In this document: positions 57,701-64,000 of the stretch, piece after piece
How positions within the stretch are numbered: position 1 is the first letter of the stretch
Layout of the letters: each line of letters opens with the position of its first letter
The notes under the pieces: generated by a model
Database searches by the model: none
Seen by the model: only the letters and a program-made list of their open reading frames with translations
Told to the model about the DNA's origin: nothing
Assembly: GCA_963556695.1 (NCBI GenBank)
Contig: CAUWAG010000020.1
Location: 3,410,001-3,474,000, forward strand
Source: Anthostomella pinea
Taxonomy: Eukaryota; Ascomycota; Sordariomycetes; Xylariales; Xylariaceae
Direction of reading: 5' to 3'
Length of the DNA: 64,000 nt
Program-made: the position numbers and the translations under genes

Positions 57701-59787
57701 CACGTGATAGAGCCTGCCTCGACGAGAGTCTCGCTAAGTATCGCCATCAGCAAAGTTGACTTTCCACTGCCGCTTTGACCTGTTACCACATTCAAGCCAC
57801 CCTCCACAAAGTCGATAGAGACGTCCTTCAGCGCAAAGGTAGCCTTTTCGTGACGTCTGAAGGTGGCATTCTTAATCTGAAGAGGGCCGACTGGATGAGG
57901 TTTCAAGGGCGTGACATTGTTGAAATAGCGATCAAGGCGTTTGATAGATACACCAGCTGCTGTAATATTTCGCGACATGCCAGATGCCATGGATAGGTTT
58001 CGGCGCAGCGTTCGGATCAGCGTGATCGATGTAAAGGCAATATCTGCGGTCAACTGTTGTTTGCGTACAAGCACATGCAGTGTAAAAATTAGCAACAGTG
58101 ACAGGGTTGGGATGGACTCCGTTAGCTGTCCCAGCGCGACGAATCTAGAGTCGGAATGATCAGTTTGACAGCCACGTGTGGTGATAGTCGCTCGTACTCA
58201 CAGCATGTTCAAACTCCAAATCTTCTTCTGTTCACCATGTCGAATTTCATCCACTTTCCGGATGATAGCATCCTCCCAGGCGAAATACTTGATTGCTCGG
58301 ATCGAAGCCAAGTATTCTGATATGACTGAGATTCGGGAGTCCTGGATCTTCTTCATCTCGCGCTGGATCCCAACCATACTCCGAGCGATTAATAGGGGTA
58401 GGGGTGACAGAACCACCATGGTGGCAATCCCGACAAGAGCTGGCCAGTCTAGCAGCCTGTAAAGCCCGATCAGGGCGACAACGGTTCCGACAGGTATCCC
58501 AAAGAATACTAAAATGACGTCTCTGCCGTTGGTGACCGCATCGACATCAGCGCTCATGAGGTTTGCGAGTCGACCTGTCGAGGTGGTGGTCTGCTGCTTC
58601 TTGGCGTTGTCACTATCCTTACCTGCCGTCGCAATCTCAGCAAAAACTTCGTCGTCCAACTCCATAGAGCTCATGGCTTTGTAGTAGAGCTCTTGCGTCA
58701 ACGCAGCTTTGACTCGCACGACCAAGCGGGTGGAGATGAAGATGTATTGCTGAAATGATACGGATCGGCCGACGGGACCGACGAACAATAGTATCAGCCA
58801 AACCCAGGGCCGGTAACTGGATCGTTCAGGATTCGTGAGAAACCCCAGTAGCTTATAAATGGCGAAAGGGGCTATGAGGTCCACCACGAAATTAAAGACA
58901 GCCCAGCAAGTCATACCGAATAACTCCCCTGGCAAGAAGCGTAGCAATGTCCATAGCGTAGACTTGGACTTCTTACGAGCCTCAAGTATTCGGGAGAGGA
59001 GGAAGAGCGGCTCATCATACCACGGAAGTCTGGGAAGCTCTTCAGTCGTCATCTGGCGACGTAGCCCCTTCAAGATCAGTGGAGTGAGCCAGTCGTAGGT
59101 AATGTAGTATTCCAGCCAGCTGCAGGTCTCCTCAGGTGAGGGTTCTCGAGTGGGTATCAGCCCCGACAACTCAAGATCCAGTGACGGCGGAATCCATTCT
59201 CTTCGCGTGCTTAGAGACACGAAAACAGCAGCAGCTAAGACGGCTATGCTACATATCATCATCGGATTCAAGCTTGCCTCATGATCGGCGTCGATGGAAG
59301 GCAGCAGCTCTCCCGCCGCAATGACGAGCAGCGAACCAGCGAGAACAAAGTTCACGTGGTGTAAGGCGACATGTCGCCATTTGATATCATTCGCCAGCCG
59401 CGATAGCCCCAACAGGAAAGCATAGGTCAAAGCAGCGACATTGGTCCATTTGCCTCCTTGCTGCACGGCGGCCACGATCATGAAGGCCAGCGAGGTGGCG
59501 CGCAGGAGCTGGCTGCATAGCTCGATTGCCAACGAGATGGTCGAGGCACTGCTCTTAGGCCGATTGGTTTCGGAGTATGAGCGGTGAAGCAGGTGTCTGA
59601 TGACGAAGAGGACTGATATGACGACGATTGACAGTTGCAGGTAGCCGGCTTTCGTGAAGTGAGATAGGTTGTCGATCCATTGGAGATCATCACTGCTGGA
59701 CATGTCAGACGGCTGGCTCAGTAATGACTGTAACAGCCTCGTATCGGCGGGCAACTCACCTGTTCTCGGTGTGGATGTCGTCGGCAT
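54762..59787 (-). CDS. ABC transporter, subfamily C (MRP/Ycf1 type)
   Basis: Seven exons on the minus strand: 59787-58202, 58144-57039, 56962-56133, 56081-56018, 55965-55706, 55541-54931 and 54870-54762. They encode 1521 residues; phases close and all introns are GT-AG. The order is an N-terminal membrane domain typical of ABCC, membrane domain 1, nucleotide-binding domain 1, membrane domain 2, nucleotide-binding domain 2. NBD1 has Walker A GQSGSGKST (about 651-659), signature LSGGQ (about 742) and Walker B VILLDD with Asp in place of the catalytic Glu, as usual in ABCC. NBD2 has Walker A GRTGSGKST (about 1274-1282), signature FSHGQRQ and Walker B MLLLLDEA with the catalytic Glu. Such pumps export conjugates, drugs or secondary metabolites at the plasma membrane or vacuole; the substrate cannot be read. 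The start is ATG 59787; a GTGAGT ten codons in suggests a possible alternative 5' splice, but no acceptor in phase was found. Confidence 0.92.
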
Positions 59788-60733
59788 GCTGTGAGTAATT
59801 AGGGGTATGGAATGTAGGATCCCAGTGGCTTCCTGTCAGAATGAACTGGTCCATGATGTCTCATTCCATTGCTTACGAGCAGTATGTTGCTGTCGGTGTG
59901 TGACGGCGAGTGAAGAGAACCAAAGGCTCGGTGATTGTTAAGCCGGTGGTTGTGTCCCCAGCCACAGGTACCCAGGCAGCCCAGGGTGTCAGGCAGCTAG
60001 GTCGGCGATAAGAAGATCGTCAAAGTTGCGAGCCGACCGGCTCGACCAAGGACTCAGGACTCAGGACTCAGGACCCTGCCAATGCGGCCGGAAGTGGGAA
60101 CCTAACGTTCAACGGTTCAAGCCTCTGGAAGCTCATGCATAGCGATTAGGCTAACGCTGCGGCATATTGTCATATATCACATTTATACGAATTGCTTACC
60201 TTGGGTACTTACTCTCCATTCGGCGCGTCTACCTTAGGGATGCTCGATATGTGCGACGTGTGTGTCGGTGTGCGAGATGTTCTGAGCAGAGGCCTTTTTG
60301 TTTGTTTCATAGGTCCGACATCATTGTATCATCTACAAGTAAGGTCTGAGCCTTTCTGATGTTATCTGAGCTTTACTTGTGACAGTTGTGGGTGTAATAC
60401 CGTATTGGCTAGAAGATGGAAGAGAGTAGGGAAGGTCCGTCTATAGGCATAACTCGGTTAGGGGCATATATGGCCACGCGACTTCGCACCCCCGCGGTCC
60501 GCGGACTGCGACCCTGAATCTGGGAACCCGATCCAGAATCTCCCTAAATACTGAATAAAGGTACCACCTGCACCTAATAATAATACACCCTCTCACTGCT
60601 CAGCCGGTCACGACTTTGAGTCTTTGACACCTGACTACCGCACCAGTGACCACTCCCAGATCTCGACTCCTCGCAAAAGCCACTTTGGCATCGAGGCAAG
60701 AGTTATGAGCGGCTCAATCGTTCCCAGAAGCTG
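59788..60733. other. Divergent intergenic region, two promoters
   Basis: Lies between the ABC transporter (minus) and the RBR ligase (plus), so it holds both promoters. A 7-bp GACTCAG tandem repeat sits at about 60051-60074, and the palindrome CCGCGGTCCGCGG lies near 60494. No coding frame supported. Confidence 0.6.
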
Positions 60734-62779
60734 ATGCCAGCGCTCTTCCCTCTTCTTCCCTCCTTGTTGCTTCTTTCAAAGCTACCGAGCATGTTCCTCT
60801 CCAGCTTGTTGGGAAGCTCCTCGGGGCGAAAGGGCTCATATCAGTCCAACAAATCATCCAAGTCGTCGAAACGAGCACAGGAGACATCCCCATCGCCCTC
60901 GACCTCACCATCTCGCAGTCACGATGCCCCCTGCTACGATTACCTCTCGGACGAGTCCCACCTCCGCCCTGCTGAGCAGCCCTCCGAACATCTACTCGAC
61001 CTCAACAAAAGCCTAGAAACCCTTGCCACACTGTTCCCCGACATCCAGATTGAGGTTTTCAGAGAGATGCTCTCGACATTCTCGGAGGAATCTCAGCTAT
61101 TTGTTGTCACCGACATGCTGCTGAAGAATGCTGGTACATTTGTGAAGGGACGGCGCAGGACTGCCGACGAGTCCGCCGACGAAAAAACGGAAATATCGCG
61201 GGCCGAGGCTTTCAGGTCGCCAGAGTACAAGGCAGCAGTGAGGTTTCTGGCATTACAGGAATTCAAGGGTCTCTCCAAGTCCGCTATCGACGCTGTTCTC
61301 TCCGAGTCGAACTACTGGTACCTTGGCGCTCGACCGACTCTCGTCGAATTGTCCTCGAGGTCGTGGAAATTTGCGATTTCGTCGCTATTGTTCCGTCGGA
61401 AACCCGTCACTTCCGCCGAAGCAGAGGTACATCCTTTGATCGTCTGGAGAGCGTCTGATGATGGACCGGCAATACCATCGCTGAAATCGACTGGCAGTGC
61501 GGAATTGGACAAGGAACTGTTCCAAGAGCTGATAATGCCTCTCATACAGCGCGAGAAAGCTTCAAAGGAGCAAAGCGACAGAGAGTTTGCGTTGTCCCTC
61601 TACACCGAAGAGGCTGAAGCTTGCGGGGCCACATACGAGTGCGCTTGTTGTTTCACGGATTCGGTCTTCGAGGAGTTCACCACCTGCAGTACTGAGGGGC
61701 ATATGGTCTGCTTTCGCTGCGTCCGACACTCCATCACGGAGGCAGTATTCGGCCAAGGTTGGCAACGCAGCATCAACAAGGATACAGGCACGCTCCGGTG
61801 TCTCGCTGTTTCGTCTGACGAATGTACTGGTTGCATATCTTCAGACGACATTCAACAGGCTATGCGCGAAGAGAAGCAAGGGGCTGAGGTCTTACACAAG
61901 TTTGACCAGCGCCTGGCAGACCACGATCTCATCTCGAGTGGGCTGTCACTTGTCCGATGCCCGTTCTGCAATTATGCAGAAGTCGATGAGCTATACATGC
62001 CAGCCGGGATGACGAGGCCAAAGCTCCGGATGAGTAACCTTCCTAACGCCATCCTAATCATCATCTGTCTCCTCTTCTTTCCCTTTTCTCTTCCCATCCT
62101 GCTTGCTGGGCTCATCTGCCTTCTCCCTTGCTTGAGTCGCGCCTTCAGGGACTACGTGTCCCAGCAAGCCAAGGCGGCTTTCAGTCGATACCAGCGTCGC
62201 CGTCGCGGCTTGAAGTTCATATGCCAAAACCCCATATGTGCGCGCCCGTCTTGTTTGTCCTGCTCGAAGGCATGGATAGATATCCATGTCTGTCACGAGT
62301 CAAGTCTGGTTGCGCTGCGCACGCAGGTCGAGCAGGCGATGTCTATGGCGGTCAAGCGCGTATGTCCGCGCTGCAACACATCATTCATCAAAAACTCCGG
62401 ATGCAACAAGCTGTCCTGTCCCTGCGGGTACAAGATGTGCTATTGCTGCCGTAAGGATATCGGCAAGGACGGATACCAACACTTCTGTCCACACTTCCGC
62501 GTCGAGGGTGATGGAAGCCCGTGCAAGGAATGCAACAAGTGCAATCTTTGGGAGCAAGAGAACACCGACGTGACCCTACGGAGAGCGAAGGAGGAAGTAG
62601 AGCGAAAGTGGAGAGATACTGAGCGGCGTGAGCTCTCTGACGCAGAGAAAGCGTACCTCGAGGATGACGCAGGCCACCTAAACGTTAAGGAAGGAGTTCT
62701 TGGCCGAGTATTTCCGACTGCCGGACCACCGAGCGTTGAGGAAATTTTTGATCTTATCATTGAGACGTTGTTCGTGTGA
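60734..62779 (+). CDS. RBR-type E3 ubiquitin ligase, RNF216/TRIAD3-like, with CUE-like domain
   Basis: A single exon of 681 residues. Residues about 88-134 (LETLATLFPDIQIEVFREML, then VVTDMLLKNAG) look like a CUE ubiquitin-binding domain. RING1 covers about 297-365 (CACCFTDSVFEEFTTCSTEG, CFRCVRHSI). The IBR begins at about 408 (RCPFCNYAEVDE) and is interrupted by a strongly hydrophobic stretch at about 436-466 (AILIIICLLFFPFSLPILLA and on). RING2 runs from about 543 (CPRCNTSFIKNSGCNKLSCP then CGYKMCYCC), with the catalytic Cys expected at residue 557 in SGCNKL. A final Cys/His cluster (FCPHFRVEGDGSPCKECNKC) follows. RBR ligases take ubiquitin from an E2 onto this Cys and then pass it to a substrate. 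The hydrophobic stretch could anchor it in a membrane; this is inference. Met20 is an alternative start. Confidence 0.88.
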   Translation: MPALFPLLPSLLLLSKLPSMFLSSLLGSSSGRKGSYQSNKSSKSSKRAQETSPSPSTSPSRSHDAPCYDYLSDESHLRPAEQPSEHLLDLNKSLETLATLFPDIQIEVFREMLSTFSEESQLFVVTDMLLKNAGTFVKGRRRTADESADEKTEISRAEAFRSPEYKAAVRFLALQEFKGLSKSAIDAVLSESNYWYLGARPTLVELSSRSWKFAISSLLFRRKPVTSAEAEVHPLIVWRASDDGPAIPSLKSTGSAELDKELFQELIMPLIQREKASKEQSDREFALSLYTEEAEACGATYECACCFTDSVFEEFTTCSTEGHMVCFRCVRHSITEAVFGQGWQRSINKDTGTLRCLAVSSDECTGCISSDDIQQAMREEKQGAEVLHKFDQRLADHDLISSGLSLVRCPFCNYAEVDELYMPAGMTRPKLRMSNLPNAILIIICLLFFPFSLPILLAGLICLLPCLSRAFRDYVSQQAKAAFSRYQRRRRGLKFICQNPICARPSCLSCSKAWIDIHVCHESSLVALRTQVEQAMSMAVKRVCPRCNTSFIKNSGCNKLSCPCGYKMCYCCRKDIGKDGYQHFCPHFRVEGDGSPCKECNKCNLWEQENTDVTLRRAKEEVERKWRDTERRELSDAEKAYLEDDAGHLNVKEGVLGRVFPTAGPPSVEEIFDLIIETLFV

Positions 62780-63345
62780 ACGCACGAGACGAACAGGAGT
62801 TCAGGATTGAAGTTTCGGGTCTGCTCGATTATGTGTACATTGCGGTCCGATAGATGCGAGGTCGATATGGGTATTGCATACAGCACGGCGTATGGTTAGG
62901 GGCAAAAGGGTTTCATGGGTACAGGCGTGCATAGTACGATACGTTTCATACCCATAGGCAGCATCATACATGCAACCATTATATGAGGCTGCGGCCCATA
63001 TCAATAACAGCCGAATTTTCGAACGAATCAGTGGGACGACGATGTTTGCGCATGGCAATGTCATATCTGCCCCATATTAGGCCCAGTAAGCTAATTAAAA
63101 TCATACCTACTTTGCCGGCCAACCCTCAGACAGTACGGCGTTGGGAAAGAGGCTTGTTGAACCTCATCGCCGTGAAAATGTCACGTGGTGGAGATGGCGT
63201 GAAGGTGGATCGCTCACATATCCAGTCCTAATTTTATTAGTCAGGGCAGTCCAAAGCAACGCTAACTTCACATAACCTCAGAGTCCTGAAAAGGACCTCC
63301 CAGAATCCGCACCATCGTGTAGAGCTCCGACCCTACGAAGTAATT
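62780..63345. other. Intergenic, no gene seen
   Basis: 3' flank of the RBR gene and presumed promoter of the F-box gene. No repeat or RNA gene seen. Confidence 0.6.
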
Positions 63346-64000
63346 ATGCCGCATCTTCCGAATGAGATCTTGCTGTGCATCTTCTCATTTCTCCGGCCCA
63401 ATCTGCGGCGCAAAGTATTCTTCGACAACTGCGAACAGGTCGCGCTTGATGATGAGCGAAGTCGACAGCTCACACTATCGTCCATCTGCCGGGCTTCCAA
63501 GTTATTCAGGCGGTTGGCGTTACCAGAGCTCTACCACACCATACCCAAGACATCGGCAGGACTTCTACGGAGCTTGAGCAGAGATGTGTACCTGTGTGAC
63601 CTGGTCAAAGCCATAGATCTGACACCCTTCGTTTCCGAGAATGCTCTGCGCGAGGCCTTCGAGATCGCCCGTCCTCGCCTGCGTCTTCCCGCTGAATTTG
63701 GGCACCGACTCCTGCAGGACATCGACACGGCTGTGGGCGAGACGAACCTGACCGGGGAGTCAGTGCTGCTCGTCCTCCTACTCCCCAACCTCGAAGCGGT
63801 TGAAATCCGCCGCGGGACTGAGATGCTGGGAGAAATTTTCAGCGGGCTACTGGGACAGAGTCGCGTGCCACCTCTACGCCTGCTGCGCCTGCGCCACTGG
63901 GACACGAATAATTTTATGAGGATAAAAGACTTCCAGCAGCTGCTGCTTCCAACTGACGAGACACTCCAGGGTTGCGCACTGGGCTGGGAAATCGGCCCGC
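63346..64000 (+). CDS. F-box protein, 5' part (cut by window edge)
   Basis: From ATG 63346 the frame is open for 218 codons to the window edge. It begins MPHLPNEILLCIFSFLRPNL, a typical F-box start (LPNEILLxIFSFL), followed by LTLSSICRASKLFRRLALPE LYHTIP, the second half of the F-box and the usual linker in fungal F-box proteins. The rest, LLVLLLPNLEAVEIRRGTE and PPLRLLRLRHWD, has the spacing of leucine-rich or LRR-like fungal F-box proteins. It is probably an SCF substrate receptor of the expanded fungal F-box family. The C-terminus is outside the window, so length and target are unknown. Confidence 0.8.
   Translation, partial: MPHLPNEILLCIFSFLRPNLRRKVFFDNCEQVALDDERSRQLTLSSICRASKLFRRLALPELYHTIPKTSAGLLRSLSRDVYLCDLVKAIDLTPFVSENALREAFEIARPRLRLPAEFGHRLLQDIDTAVGETNLTGESVLLVLLLPNLEAVEIRRGTEMLGEIFSGLLGQSRVPPLRLLRLRHWDTNNFMRIKDFQQLLLPTDETLQGCALGWEIGP

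Noticed and set aside
59700..59757. An intron near the start of the ABC transporter (GTGAGT after codon 10)
   Set aside because: No acceptor downstream restores the reading frame; the unspliced frame runs straight into the membrane domain.
1..64000. CRISPR arrays, bacterial operons, ribosome binding sites
   Set aside because: The window is eukaryotic nuclear DNA with spliceosomal introns; the short tandem repeats lack spacer structure.

Overview
The window is nuclear DNA of a filamentous ascomycete (Pezizomycotina type). This rests on short GT-AG introns with CTAAC/CTGAC-like branch sites, HET-domain remains, a signalling mucin of the Msb2 family, a Tah18-type diflavin reductase and intron-bearing nuclear tRNA-Pro genes. 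I cannot name the genus from sequence alone.

Layout. Intact housekeeping or signalling genes form islands: Tah18-like reductase (0.9-3.7 kb, +), GPI/cell-wall-like Ser/Thr-rich protein (10.2-12.3 kb, -), membrane-anchored aspartyl-protease-like protein (15.5-18.3 kb, +), F-box/beta-propeller/UIM protein (19.5-23.1 kb, +), tRNA-Pro(AGG) (24.3 kb), MFS transporter (25.1-27.8 kb, -), Msb2-like mucin (28.8-31.9 kb, -), FKBP12 (48.7-49.5 kb, -), tRNA-Ser(AGA) (54.2 kb), ABCC/MRP-type transporter (54.8-59.8 kb, -), RBR ubiquitin ligase (60.7-62.8 kb, +) and the 5' part of an F-box gene running off the right edge.

Between these lie gene-poor, decaying stretches. They hold at least eight copies of one ~215-bp terminal-inverted-repeat MITE family with TA at both ends (6.6, 26.5, 36.2, 38.4, 39.6, 43.0, 47.1 and 47.6 kb). 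They also hold a HET-domain pseudogene split by one MITE, two further clear pseudogenes (5.4-6.2 and 41.2-42.9 kb), less certain gene relics, and an AT-rich stretch at 43.5-44.7 kb that looks mutated by RIP or similar decay. One MITE sits inside an intron of the MFS gene. Another carries its own ~253-bp insertion.

The most unusual object is a tRNA-Pro(CGG) gene at 45546-45697 (-). It carries the normal tRNA intron after position 37 and, in addition, a 52-nt insertion in the variable loop that begins GT, ends AG and has a CTAAC branch-like motif 10 nt before its end. Removing both gives a 72-nt tRNA that matches the tRNA-Pro(AGG) in this window in every arm length. I read it as a spliceosomal-type intron, or an intron-like insertion, inside a tRNA gene.

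The genes do not form an obvious cluster or pathway. Common themes are surface and signalling proteins (mucin, GPI protein, protease-like receptor), ubiquitin pathway proteins (two F-box proteins and an RBR ligase) and transport (MFS, ABCC).
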